Origin: Fischerella thermalis PCC 7521 | GTDB taxonomy: Bacteria; Cyanobacteriota; Cyanobacteriia; Cyanobacteriales; Nostocaceae | Direction of reading: 5' to 3' | Length of the DNA: 64,000 bases | Assembly: GCF_000317225.1 (NCBI RefSeq) | Contig: NZ_AJLL01000016.1 | Span: 1-64,000 of the forward strand | Part shown: positions 53,986 to 62,813 of the stretch, one piece after another | How the letters are laid out: the number at the start of each line of letters is the position of its first letter | Position numbering within the stretch: the stretch's first letter is position 1 | Translations under genes and position numbers: made by a program | Notes under the pieces: generated by a model | The model's input: the letters and a program-made list of their open reading frames with translations, nothing else | The model's database searches: none | Told to the model about the DNA's origin: nothing

Positions 53986-54441
53986 ATGAAGGTTAATTAT
54001 CAAGAAAAAATCATTGCTCTATGGATAACCTTTTTACTGGGAACACTGTTTCACACTCAACTCGGTTTGATGCCACTTTTTCACGGTTTACCCGTTGCTG
54101 AATCTCAAAAAGCCACAACAATAAATGAGATTTCTGGAATTATGTGGTTAATGTTGGGATTTTTTGTAATATCAATGCTGGCAATTATTGCCACCACTTT
54201 TTTTGATGCAAAACGTTATCGAGTTATTCATTTTGGCTTAACTGTGTTTTATAGCATTATGAATTTACTTCACGTTATTTTGGATTTATTTGTTCAGCCA
54301 ATTCTCTGGTATCAAATTACTTTAATGGTGTTTTTGTTCCTGCTTGGTTTGTTATTAAATATAGTTGCTTTTCGGTGGATGAAGCTGCCACCTTATAAGG
54401 GTGGCAAAGGACAAGAAATGCTCGCAAATTCTCACTCGTAA
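53986..54441 (+). CDS. Unrecognised four-helix membrane protein
   Basis: A 151-residue protein with four predicted membrane helices: ALWITFLLGTLFHTQLG, IMWLMLGFFVISMLAII, YSIMNLLHVILDLF and QITLMVFLFLLGLLLNIV. The family is not recognised, but the helices and the conserved FHTQLGLMP suggest a small integral membrane protein. GGAGAG before the ATG gives a good start. It lies between hoxY and feoB, and a terminator after hoxY separates it from the hox transcript. A role in hydrogenase function cannot be claimed. No Cys/His metal-binding pattern stands out apart from a single HVILD. Confidence 0.55.
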   Translation: MKVNYQEKIIALWITFLLGTLFHTQLGLMPLFHGLPVAESQKATTINEISGIMWLMLGFFVISMLAIIATTFFDAKRYRVIHFGLTVFYSIMNLLHVILDLFVQPILWYQITLMVFLFLLGLLLNIVAFRWMKLPPYKGGKGQEMLANSHS

Positions 54442-54710
54442 CTACGGCATAAAAGTAAATCCCTGCCATGCTCTACTCACGGAGCCGCTACTATTCCAGG
54501 ACTTACGCGCGAGATACCCGACTTTTTTAAAAAGTCGGTATCTGACCCTTCGCAACGCTTAAGAAATTATATATAGGATTCCTATTTGATTTTTGCGAAG
54601 CTAGGTACACCTTGAAAAGTCTTCTTTCCTATTGCCAGAGTGCCTATTGCTTGCCTCTACGAGTAAATTCATTAATCAAATTGGATTACTATAGTTGAGT
54701 ACTAGTCTTT

Positions 54711-56708
54711 CTAACTCAACCCTAACAACCTCGCCCCTTGATAAAACAGCGTACTCACAACCCACGCCCAGATCAATCCATAGGTAACTGATAGAAACGT
54801 AAACTGAATACTTTTAGACTCGCTGCGGATAGTAGCAACTGTTGCCAAACAAGGGGTGTAAAGCAGACAAAAAAGCATGAAACTGTAAGCTTGAATTGGT
54901 GAAATTGTCTGAGCAAGAGTTGCTTGTACGGCATTAGGATCGGTGAGATTGTAAATGGTTGCTAGAGAACCAACCAAAATTTCTTTGGCAATGAACCCAA
55001 AGAGCAAAGCAACAGTTAACTCTTTGGGTATGCCCGCCAGATTCAAAATAGGGGCGAAAAACTCTCCAATGCGAGTAGCGTAGCTCACATTCTCGTTGCC
55101 TGGTAAATGGGTTAGCAACCAGACGCTTAAAACACCGATCACAATCAATCCACCAGCTCGTTGCAAGAATGCTTTCACCGCATCCCAACCTGTAACCATG
55201 CCCACCAAAAGCGGGGTGATAACTAGCATTCCAATTGGGTTTGCTGTGCCTTGAGGTAGATTGCTCAACAACCAAACACCAGCCACCCCTGCCGTAATAA
55301 ATCCTGTTGCCCGTTGTAGAAAGTGCTTCAATTCACCCCATCCCCGTAGAAAGATTTGCTGGAGTGTGGGAAAGCGATAGGGAGGTAGTTCTATCACAAA
55401 TGGTTCCCGATTTTGAAACTGCCTTTTCATTAGTAATCCAGTTAGCAGCGCCACCAGGAAACTAAATAGGTAAAGTGAGAACAGCACTAATGGCCCCCAA
55501 GTGCGATCAAACAGGGCATCGATGATAAACACAAACACTGTTAACCGTGCCGAACACAGGGCAAAGGGAATGATGAGAATTGTTAGCAAGCGTAATGCCC
55601 GCGATCGCATTACTCGTGTTCCCATAATTGCTGGGATGTTACACCCAAACCCCATAATCAGCAACACGAAACTGCGCCCATCCATGCCAAAGCGATACAT
55701 CAACGAATCCATTATGTATGCTGCTCTGGAGAAGTAACCACTGTCTTCCACAATTGCCATCATGAAGAAAAATGTGATGACTAAGGGAATAAAGGATGCT
55801 ACTGTCGCTAATCCACCATAAATTCCATCTACCAGAAAGCCCCGCCAAAACTCCGATAAGTTGACTGTCACTGGAGCAATGACTACTTCCTGCAACCATC
55901 CTGTGATCGCATCAGCAACATCCTGTAATGGCAATCCCACCAGCCAAACAAATTCAAACATCAAGTAAATCGACAGGAAAAATAACGGTAGTCCGATCAC
56001 CGGATGCAGCAACACTGCATCTAGGCGTTCTGTCACCGTCTTTAACAAGCGCGAGGGCATTTCCACCGTGTCTTCTAGGATTTCCCGGATTTGCAATTCT
56101 GATATTGAGCGGTGGGCTTCAATCTGGTGCTTCAATTCTGTGGGGGCAATGGGAACTCGTGCTTCTGCTAATTCCTGGGTGATTTTACGGATGGCGATCG
56201 CATAGCCACTACCATATTTGGCACTCACCAGTACCACGGGCATTTCTAATTTATCTGCTAGTTTGTGTTCATCTATTGTGATACCAAAATGTTTGGCTTC
56301 ATCTGCCATGTTGAGAATTACCACAGCTGGCATTCCTAAAGCTTTAACTTGCAAAGGTAGACGAATTTGGCGATCAATCTGAGCAGCATTGAGAATTACT
56401 AGCACCAAATCCACAGGGTAGGTTTCAAAAAAGCTTTGCACGACTCGCTCATCTTCAGAGTAGCCTTCTAAGTCGTAGATCCCTGGCAGATCGACAAACT
56501 CCACTTTCCGTCCGTCTAGTTCAACTTCTGCCTCTAACAAGTCAACTGTCACACCAGGCCAATTGCCTACAAAGGCTCCCGCTCCTGTAATCCGATTAAA
56601 CAACGTGGATTTACCTACATTTGGCATTCCCATGACAGCAACCCGCTTAACTCCAGGCTGCAATGTCAGCGAGGCGATTCCGGAACTGGAATCATGACAA
56701 TGTGCCAT
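54711..56708 (-). CDS. feoB: Ferrous iron transporter FeoB
   Basis: A 665-residue Fe(II) permease of the inner membrane. The cytosolic G-domain has G1 GMPNVGKS at 27-34, GVTVD, G3 DLPG at 73-76 and G4 NMAD at 133-136. A helical GDI-like region and gate-containing membrane helices follow (VLLIMGFGCNIPAIMGTRVM and PFALCSARLTVFVFI carry the conserved Cys). It is shorter than the roughly 770-residue E. coli form, mainly in loops and the C-terminus. It starts 16 bp after feoA on the minus strand, so the two form an operon. Ferrous uptake suits low-oxygen growth alongside the nearby hydrogenase genes. Confidence 0.94.
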   Translation of the reverse strand: MAHCHDSSSGIASLTLQPGVKRVAVMGMPNVGKSTLFNRITGAGAFVGNWPGVTVDLLEAEVELDGRKVEFVDLPGIYDLEGYSEDERVVQSFFETYPVDLVLVILNAAQIDRQIRLPLQVKALGMPAVVILNMADEAKHFGITIDEHKLADKLEMPVVLVSAKYGSGYAIAIRKITQELAEARVPIAPTELKHQIEAHRSISELQIREILEDTVEMPSRLLKTVTERLDAVLLHPVIGLPLFFLSIYLMFEFVWLVGLPLQDVADAITGWLQEVVIAPVTVNLSEFWRGFLVDGIYGGLATVASFIPLVITFFFMMAIVEDSGYFSRAAYIMDSLMYRFGMDGRSFVLLIMGFGCNIPAIMGTRVMRSRALRLLTILIIPFALCSARLTVFVFIIDALFDRTWGPLVLFSLYLFSFLVALLTGLLMKRQFQNREPFVIELPPYRFPTLQQIFLRGWGELKHFLQRATGFITAGVAGVWLLSNLPQGTANPIGMLVITPLLVGMVTGWDAVKAFLQRAGGLIVIGVLSVWLLTHLPGNENVSYATRIGEFFAPILNLAGIPKELTVALLFGFIAKEILVGSLATIYNLTDPNAVQATLAQTISPIQAYSFMLFCLLYTPCLATVATIRSESKSIQFTFLSVTYGLIWAWVVSTLFYQGARLLGLS

Positions 56709-56724
56709 TTAACACCCCTTTGTT

Positions 56725-56964
56725 TCAGTTCTGTACGTTCACAACAATTCCATCAGCTTCATGTCGCCGCATTGCCACTTCTGTTGTCAATCCCACTCGC
56801 ACGTGTAGCGGTCCATTTAACCAGGCTTTGCGAAGTACCTTTACTTGCTGCCCAATTTTGAAGCCCATTGCTTCTAATCGTCTCAGCAACCCAGGTTCAT
56901 CCACTTCTATTGAGGCGATGGTAGCTGTTTTACCTGGTTTTAGCGCCGATAATTTCACACTCAT
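56725..56964 (-). CDS. feoA: FeoA small cytosolic partner of FeoB
   Basis: A 79-residue SH3-fold protein needed for FeoB activity. Seen: LKPGKTATIASIEVDEPGLLRRLEAMGFKIGQQVKVLRKAW, with the typical G-x-x-Q-V and a C-terminal RRHEADGIVV. Its stop lies 16 bp before the feoB start, so it is translated from the same message. The promoter must lie in 56965-57486, opposite in direction to the ATPase gene. An AGAATTATTCT palindrome at 57223-57233 is there but is not a convincing Fur box. Confidence 0.92.
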   Translation of the reverse strand: MSVKLSALKPGKTATIASIEVDEPGLLRRLEAMGFKIGQQVKVLRKAWLNGPLHVRVGLTTEVAMRRHEADGIVVNVQN

Positions 56965-57486
56965 GGCACTCCTTGATGTTCACAAAAAAATTAATGGTGA
57001 GATGTTTCATCAGCAACACTAAGCTAACAGTAGCACTCAAGATTAATGCTATTAAGAGTTAATAGCAATACAGTAATTACAAATTCACGTGTAATATGAA
57101 TTAAAACTAGGGCAAAAATCTTGTTTTTGAAATCGTAGACGCGTTCATAGGCTTAAGGCAGGGTACAGATGTAGACGCGCTTTGTGCTGCTACTTTCGGA
57201 AGCCGCTTCCTGTCTTTACCTGAGAATTATTCTTAATATAGTTGATTTCAAATGCAAAAAAGCTAAATTTTTTGTTAAAAAATATATTTACTGAATACAT
57301 GCAAAACCGAAAATACTCTGAGAAAAATGTCAATAAATGCTTCTATCTTTAAAAATAATTGCATTAGATAGAAATTAATTACTAACACTATTAAATAGAT
57401 TTATATTCACCAAAGGCTGGCAGAAAGCACCCTAACCATAGCTGGGGTGGAGGGACTGATACGCCATCAAATAGCGAAAGGAAATC
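56965..57486. other. Divergent promoter region between feoA and the ATPase gene
   Basis: No gene seen. It contains GTAGACGCG-type repeat words (about 57136-57210), an AGAATTATTCT palindrome at 57223-57233, and a CACCC...GGGTG hairpin (57428-57449) about 35 bp before the ATPase start. None is assigned to a known riboswitch or regulator. Confidence 0.5.
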
Positions 57487-59820
57487 ATGATGACGATCGC
57501 TACCAAGTCAGAAACAGCTAAGCAAGCAACGCTTCAAAATCCAGAAATTGCTGCTGGAATCTATTACCATGTTGTGCATAAAATTCCAGGACGGGTGAGA
57601 TTTCGGGTTCCCTTGCTAGCTCATAATCCCGATTATGCTGAAAACTTACAAAAATTGCTGGAATCAGATAGCCGAGTACTTAAAGTACGACTAAATCGGC
57701 ACGCAGCTTCTATAGCTATTAGTTATCAATTTTCTCATCACAGGAGCGATCACTCCTGTGGGGATAACCAAGGTTCCCGTGAAAGCTGGACGACTACTTC
57801 CTCACCGCTATGCGATCACTTAATGCCTGCGTATCTAGGACACTTGATTCAACAGGCAAAACAAAATAAAATTGCCAACTCAACAGTCAAAGCAGAGAAA
57901 ACACAAACTAATCAGGTAAAATTACCTGCATTTGCTGCTATTTTGGCTCTACTAGGTCTAAGGTTGCCAATCCCGAGAGCAATTATCGCTGCAACTGTGG
58001 CATTTGCCGCTTTACCCATCGCTAAGCGTGCTTATGCCAGCATCACCAAAGAACGGAAATTAAATATAGATTGCCTGGATTTAATAGCGATCGCCTTAAC
58101 TTCTGCCCAAGGCAATTTACTCACGCCAGCTTTGGTTATGACACTGCATGAAATTGGCGATACGATCCGCGATCGCACAGCACGAGTATCCCATGATCGG
58201 GCTGCGGATTTACTCGAAGCTTTAGGACATTATGCTTGGGTAGAACAGCCAAATGGTCAGAAAAAACACATTCGAGCCACAGAAGTTAAGCCTGGAGATA
58301 TAGTCATAGTCTATCCGGGTGAGCAAATTCCCGTAGATGGTCAAATCCTACATGGTAAAGCTTTGATCGACCAACAAAAACTGACTGGCGAATCTATACC
58401 AGTTGTGCGTCAGCCAGGACAATCGGTTTATGCCTCAACCTTAGTTCGTGAAGGGGAAATTTATATTCTTACCGAACGTGTAGGCATTGCTACCCGTGCT
58501 GGAGCCAACATCGATTTAGTGCAACAAGCTCCTGTTCACGATACCAGAATGGGAAATTACGCCGCCACCATTGCTGACAAAGCAATAATACCTACACTGG
58601 TTTTTGCTAGCATTGTCTTAGCTGCAACCCGTAACCCAGCAAGAGCCGCATCCATTCTAACTCTCGACTTTGTTACCGGCATTCGCGTTGCTTTACCCAC
58701 AACCTTCTTAGCAGCATTACATCATGCCACCAGACACGGAGTTCTCATCCGTAGTGGACATGCTTTAGAAAAATTGGCACAGGTAGATACTCTAGTCTTT
58801 GATAAGACAGGCACCTTAACCAAAGGAGATATCGAAGTTTTGCAGGTGGAAACAGTGGTAGGAAGAATCTCTACCCACAGACTGTTAGAACTAGCAGCCG
58901 CCGCCGAGCAACGCCTGACTCACCCCGTAGCTGAAGCAGTCGTACGCTATGCCAAAAAACAAGGTATGGAAATTTTGCCACGTCAGGAATGGAAATATGA
59001 AATTGGTTTAGGTGTACAAGCTAAAATTGATGGTCAACAGGTTGTAGTGGGAAGCGATCGCTTTTTACATCAGTGTGGCATTCCCCTCGACTGTCTTTAT
59101 GAACCACATCTGTGCAACCAAGCTGATTGTCCTTACCACCTAAATTGCCGCATTTCTGCCCATGATTCTTTGCTATATGTTGGAGTTGATGGTGAATTTC
59201 AAGGAGTAATTTATTACACAGATCCACTCCGTCCCGAAAGTGCGGCAGTTATCCGAGAACTACAAACTGCATACGGTATGTCCATTCACCTGTTAACAGG
59301 AGATAGCCAGCAAAGAGCGATCGCAGTTGCCCACAAACTTGGCATTCCTCTATCAAGAGTCCACGCCGAGGCCTTTCCAGAACAAAAAGCCGAAATTATC
59401 CGGCAGCTCCACACATCAGGCAAAACCGTAGCATTTACGGGTGATGGCTTAAATGATTCAGTTGCTTTTTCTTATGCTGATGTTTCCATCTCCTTCGGTG
59501 GTGGTTCTGAGGTGGCAAGGGAAACAGCTGATGTTGTCCTGATGGATAATAACTTAACCAGTTTTGTAGAAGCAATTGCGATCGCCCGCCAAACCAAAGC
59601 AGTGATTCAGCAAAATATCGGTTTAGCAGTAATTCCCAACCTAGCAGCTTTAGGACTAGCAACAACAGTGGGATTACACCCATTAGCAGCTACAGTTGTT
59701 CACAATGGTTCCGCAATTGCTGCTGGATTAAACGGTTTGCGTCCTCTGATGCACCAAGATCCACAAGAAAGAGTAGAAGCGATCGCTTCTGGCACAACAG
59801 AAAATTTCAACCAAGGTTAA
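57487..59820 (+). CDS. P1B-like P-type ATPase lacking the CPx metal motif
   Basis: A 777-residue metal-type P-ATPase. An N-terminal HMA-like domain (HKIPGRVRFRVP) lacks the CxxC. Then come a His/Cys-containing linker about 84-112, two membrane segments (PAFAAILALLGLRL...) and the actuator TGES at 300-303. The phosphorylated Asp439 is in DKTGTLTKGD, LTHPVAEA is the HP motif, and GDGLNDS is the hinge. In the sixth membrane helix, where metal pumps have CPC/SPC, this protein has LDFVTGIRVALPTT, so no cysteine ligand. All catalytic ATPase motifs are intact, so it is a pump, but its ion cannot be inferred. The downstream DevC-like gene is a different system. The start is a double ATG at 57487/57490 with AAAGGAAA before it. 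Confidence 0.85.
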   Translation: MMTIATKSETAKQATLQNPEIAAGIYYHVVHKIPGRVRFRVPLLAHNPDYAENLQKLLESDSRVLKVRLNRHAASIAISYQFSHHRSDHSCGDNQGSRESWTTTSSPLCDHLMPAYLGHLIQQAKQNKIANSTVKAEKTQTNQVKLPAFAAILALLGLRLPIPRAIIAATVAFAALPIAKRAYASITKERKLNIDCLDLIAIALTSAQGNLLTPALVMTLHEIGDTIRDRTARVSHDRAADLLEALGHYAWVEQPNGQKKHIRATEVKPGDIVIVYPGEQIPVDGQILHGKALIDQQKLTGESIPVVRQPGQSVYASTLVREGEIYILTERVGIATRAGANIDLVQQAPVHDTRMGNYAATIADKAIIPTLVFASIVLAATRNPARAASILTLDFVTGIRVALPTTFLAALHHATRHGVLIRSGHALEKLAQVDTLVFDKTGTLTKGDIEVLQVETVVGRISTHRLLELAAAAEQRLTHPVAEAVVRYAKKQGMEILPRQEWKYEIGLGVQAKIDGQQVVVGSDRFLHQCGIPLDCLYEPHLCNQADCPYHLNCRISAHDSLLYVGVDGEFQGVIYYTDPLRPESAAVIRELQTAYGMSIHLLTGDSQQRAIAVAHKLGIPLSRVHAEAFPEQKAEIIRQLHTSGKTVAFTGDGLNDSVAFSYADVSISFGGGSEVARETADVVLMDNNLTSFVEAIAIARQTKAVIQQNIGLAVIPNLAALGLATTVGLHPLAATVVHNGSAIAAGLNGLRPLMHQDPQERVEAIASGTTENFNQG
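57739..57760. repeat. Perfect palindrome inside the P-ATPase gene
   Basis: CACAGGAG-CGATCA-CTCCTGTG, an 8-bp stem in the linker region (about residue 85-92). It coincides with the non-conserved His/Cys stretch, so it may be an inserted palindromic element that stayed in frame. Confidence 0.6.
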
Positions 59821-60154
59821 ACCAATTCAAAATTCACGCATTAAGAAATTCAAATTGCATCTAGCAGTTTGCCATAAAGATTTTGACAGGTTAATGGGCA
59901 ATACAGTTGTTGCTAGTACTCTTAGTGTCTTAGTGTCTTGGTGGTTTCAAGATGACTTTTACTTGTTTGCTGATGAGTGGTGGGAAACGTATTGCGCGAT
60001 CGCAGTTATCAAAGTTGGATGACGTGAAATTTGGATCAACCAAGCAGAACAATTACTCCCCCTAGTCTCCTTGCGAAAATCATCCTCTTTTCTCCGGTTT
60101 TGAACCGCTTTTACCGGAGATATATTAGCAGGACTTGCCCAAGGACTCTGGTAA
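59821..60154. other. 334-bp gap between the P-ATPase and the DevC-like gene
   Basis: No gene seen. It holds a half copy of the TTAGTG hairpin repeat (TCTTAGTGTCTTAGTGTC near 59920) and a HIP1-containing stretch. No terminator or strong ribosome site was recognised. Confidence 0.5.
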
Positions 60155-61321
60155 ATGCTTCGCAAATATTTTCGTACAATCCTCCTAGCATGGCGACAGC
60201 TAATTAAACAGAAGACTCGTTTGGCAGTAGCGGTAGTAGGTATTGCCTTTGCAAACATTATGATCTGTACTCAAATAGGGTTTGAAGCTTCACTGTTTGA
60301 TAGTTCCACAGCACCACAAAGAAGCTTAGATACAGATTTGGTGATGGTAAGTTCCCATTTTAAAAGTGTATATTCACTCAAAAATTTTTCTCGGGAGCGA
60401 TTGTATCAAGCGCTAGGATTTAAAGGAGTAGACTCGGTAAGTCCGCTTTATATGGGTTATGGAAAATGGAGAAATCCCCAAACACGCCGTTTGCTAACTA
60501 TTTTAGTGTTTGGTACAGACCCGAGAACCATTGCATTTAAATTTCCTGAAGTTGAGCAAAACCGCAGTCAGTTGCAAAAACTGAACACAGTGTTATTTGA
60601 CCAAGGTTCTTTACCAGAATTTGGCCCCATCGCCACTTTATTGCAACAACAAACAATCGTAGAAACTGAACTAAATGATATCAACGTCCGGATTGCAGGT
60701 TTGTTTACCTTGGGTGCATCATTTGGCGCATATGGAAATGTAATTACCAGCGACTCAACTTTTCTGCACTTATTCCCCAATCATCATCCACAGCAGATTC
60801 AGATTGGTTTAATTAAGTTACAAGCCGATGCACATCCACAACAAGTTGCCCAAAGTTTAGGAAATGATTTACCTGAAGATGTGATGATTCTCACTAATGA
60901 GAGTTTTGCACAGGCAGAAAAAGCCTATTGGGCAAAAACAACCCCCATAGGTTTTGTGTTTGGTTTGGGCGTGATTGTTTCTTTTATTGTTGGAATTGTG
61001 ATTGTTTATCAGATTATTTATGCTGACATTGCCGATCACTTACCACAATACGCTATGCTCAAGGCAATAGGGTATAGCGATCGCTATTTAATAGTAGTAC
61101 TGATTCAAGAAGCTTTACTCCTAGCAGTATTAGGTTACATACCAGGATTTATTGTTTCCTTGGGACTTTATCAGCTAGCAGCTACTGCTACCATGCTGCC
61201 CATTTTTATGACTATCGAGCGGGGCTTCACTGTATTTGTTTTAACAGTGACAATGTGCTTGATTTCTGCATTCACCACAATCCGAAAATTAAATTCTGCT
61301 GATCCTGCTGATGTATTTTAA
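60155..61321 (+). CDS. DevC-like ABC exporter permease (FtsX/MacB type), single
   Basis: A 388-residue permease. N-terminal helix (LLAWRQLIKQKTRLAVAVVGIAFANIM) with the DevC-typical QTR/R pattern, a large periplasmic domain of about 210 residues, and three C-terminal helices (VFGLGVIVSFIVGIVIVY, YLIVVLIQEALLLAVLGY, FVLTVTMCLISAF). DevC is the permease of DevBCA exporters, which move heterocyst glycolipids in Nostoc. Here neither a DevB-like adaptor nor a DevA-like ATPase is adjacent, so partners must be elsewhere or the gene is a remnant of a set. The gene itself is full length. Its start is not backed by a clear ribosome site. Confidence 0.83.
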   Translation: MLRKYFRTILLAWRQLIKQKTRLAVAVVGIAFANIMICTQIGFEASLFDSSTAPQRSLDTDLVMVSSHFKSVYSLKNFSRERLYQALGFKGVDSVSPLYMGYGKWRNPQTRRLLTILVFGTDPRTIAFKFPEVEQNRSQLQKLNTVLFDQGSLPEFGPIATLLQQQTIVETELNDINVRIAGLFTLGASFGAYGNVITSDSTFLHLFPNHHPQQIQIGLIKLQADAHPQQVAQSLGNDLPEDVMILTNESFAQAEKAYWAKTTPIGFVFGLGVIVSFIVGIVIVYQIIYADIADHLPQYAMLKAIGYSDRYLIVVLIQEALLLAVLGYIPGFIVSLGLYQLAATATMLPIFMTIERGFTVFVLTVTMCLISAFTTIRKLNSADPADVF

Positions 61322-61390
61322 TAGTTAGTGGTTAGTGGTATTGGTTAGTGGTTAGTGGTTGTTGGACATGGGAAAATCATCAGTATCTTG

Positions 61391-61511
61391 CTTACCCATT
61401 CCCAATTACCCATTACCCATTACCAATTACCCATTACCAATTACCCATTCCCAATTACCCATTCCCAATTACCCATTCCCAATTACCCATTCCCAATTAC
61501 CCATTACCTAA
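61391..61511 (+). repeat. Tandem array of ATTACCCATTCCCA-type units
   Basis: About eight imperfect 14-bp units of ATTACCCAT(T/A)CCCA type. Several central units are exact. It lies in the gap after the DevC-like gene, preceded by GTTAGTGGTTAGTGG words. Length is likely variable. Confidence 0.85.
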
Positions 61512-61550
61512 CTACAATTTTTGAGATGTGACTTTTCTAGAGGATATAGC

Positions 61551-61757
61551 ATGACTATTTGGTTGAACGAGCAAATTGATCCATCTGGCTTGGTTTATGC
61601 CTGTATAGCCTGCTGCAATGAGTCCCAAGCTAAAGAGTGTCATGAGTCTTTTAAGAAAAACTTGACTGAAACACAAAAAATCGCAGGTTGGGTAGCACAA
61701 TTACGAACAGTTGATTCCTGGGATGAAGTTCCAGTCAATGCTTTAAAACTAAATTAA
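61551..61757 (+). CDS. Small conserved cyanobacterial protein, unrecognised
   Basis: A 68-residue soluble protein starting MTIWLNEQIDPSG, with AGAGGATAT upstream of the ATG at 61551. A longer reading from 61521 runs into a repeat-like stretch. Contents: VYACIACCNESQAKEC gives four Cys in 12 residues, then a helical ESFKKNLTETQKIAGWVAQL. The Cys grouping is possibly redox or metal linked but has no match to a known ferredoxin pattern. It lies between the tandem array and the MMADHC-like gene. No function known. Confidence 0.6.
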   Translation: MTIWLNEQIDPSGLVYACIACCNESQAKECHESFKKNLTETQKIAGWVAQLRTVDSWDEVPVNALKLN

Positions 61758-62001
61758 TTGGTTTGTTTTTTGTTGTTTGTTAGTTGTTGTTTGGTAGTGT
61801 CACAACCAACGATTAACAACCAACAACCAACTACTTAGGTTAAGAAAATCTAACCACAAGATTAAGAAATAATAAATAATTAATAATAGCTGCAAATTCA
61901 CCTATTCTTTTATTTATATTTGATGGTATTTCTGAAGCATTGAGAGTTATCATCTATACAAAGGAAAAATTAAAAAACTTGAAAAAAACAAAATAAAATA
62001 A

Positions 62002-62556
62002 GTGAACTATCCAACGCTTAACACTTTTGTTGCAGGCTATCCTATTAATTTGGTTGGCGCAAGCGGACAAGCAGTTGAGATTTCAATTCATTCTCCGAGT
62101 CAGTACATTTGTGCCAATTGCGAACGGATATTACCTGATTGGAAACATCAACTTTTCTTGTGGGTGGTGATTGTTTTACAAAAATCTAGTTACGCAATGA
62201 TGGAAAGTACGCCAGAAATTGAGGGGGAAAAAGAAAAGTTACGAGAAAAATTTATGAGGTTTGGCTTTGATGTAGCTTTTAATCTGCGCGATCGCGGTTA
62301 TTTGACAGACCTCATAGATCCCCGCACAGGCTATCCTTTGCTTTCTCGTCCGGGGATAGTTCCTCACGACGATACAGCAGTTGTGAAAGCTTTACTCAAT
62401 TATCCAGTTATAGAAAATAGATGCCGTGTACTAGTCCATCCTGAGTGGGGTATGGCAGTTTATCCTAGTATTTTACTTTCAGCAGCCCCTCCAATCGTCA
62501 TCGAAGAGGCAATCAAAAGTATAGCCCCATTGCATGGTTGGCAAGACATGGATTAA
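62002..62556 (+). CDS. MMADHC-like (methylmalonic aciduria/homocystinuria type D) protein
   Basis: A 184-residue protein resembling the cobalamin-trafficking protein MMADHC/CblD, a family that is also found in cyanobacteria. Seen: VEISIHSPSQYICANCERILPDW, then a helix-rich middle, FNLRDRGYLTDLIDPRTGYPLLSRPG, HDDTAVVKALLNYPVI and RCRVLVHPEWG. An in-frame TAA directly before the GTG at 62002 makes this the earliest possible start; the next Met is at residue 61. In animals CblD guides B12 between enzymes; in bacteria the role is not established. A bidirectional terminator follows. Confidence 0.75.
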   Translation: MNYPTLNTFVAGYPINLVGASGQAVEISIHSPSQYICANCERILPDWKHQLFLWVVIVLQKSSYAMMESTPEIEGEKEKLREKFMRFGFDVAFNLRDRGYLTDLIDPRTGYPLLSRPGIVPHDDTAVVKALLNYPVIENRCRVLVHPEWGMAVYPSILLSAAPPIVIEEAIKSIAPLHGWQDMD

Positions 62557-62577
62557 AGGTCACTGTACAACAAATAA

Positions 62578-62610
62578 AAAAGCCGCAAAACATAATGTTC
62601 TACGGCTTTT
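62578..62610. terminator. Bidirectional terminator between the MMADHC-like gene and arsS
   Basis: AAAAGCCG ... CGGCTTTT, an 8-bp stem with a 17-base loop and A/T runs on both sides, between convergent genes. Works in both directions in principle. Confidence 0.8.
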
Positions 62611-62813
62611 AGTGTGGTGTGAGGAGCTTAACTAGGTTCTATCATAACGATAATTTACCAATTCCAACACACTCGTAACAGTTTTTGTAACAAGATTTTT
62701 GTAATTAGTTAGTTAGTTAGTGGTTGGTTGTTGATGGTTGGTTGTTAATTATTTTTTCACACTCCAGCCTACGGGAAGCCGCGCAAAGCGCATCTACACA
62801 CCTACCAACGGAT

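Noticed and set aside
57223-57233. Fur box upstream of feoA
   Set aside because: AGAATTATTCT is only a short palindrome and does not match the longer GATAAT-type Fur site well.
57428-57449. Riboswitch before the P-type ATPase
   Set aside because: A single CACCC/GGGTG hairpin matches no known metal riboswitch pattern that I can recognise.
61391-61511. CRISPR array
   Set aside because: Units are 14 bp, in direct contact and without unique spacers.
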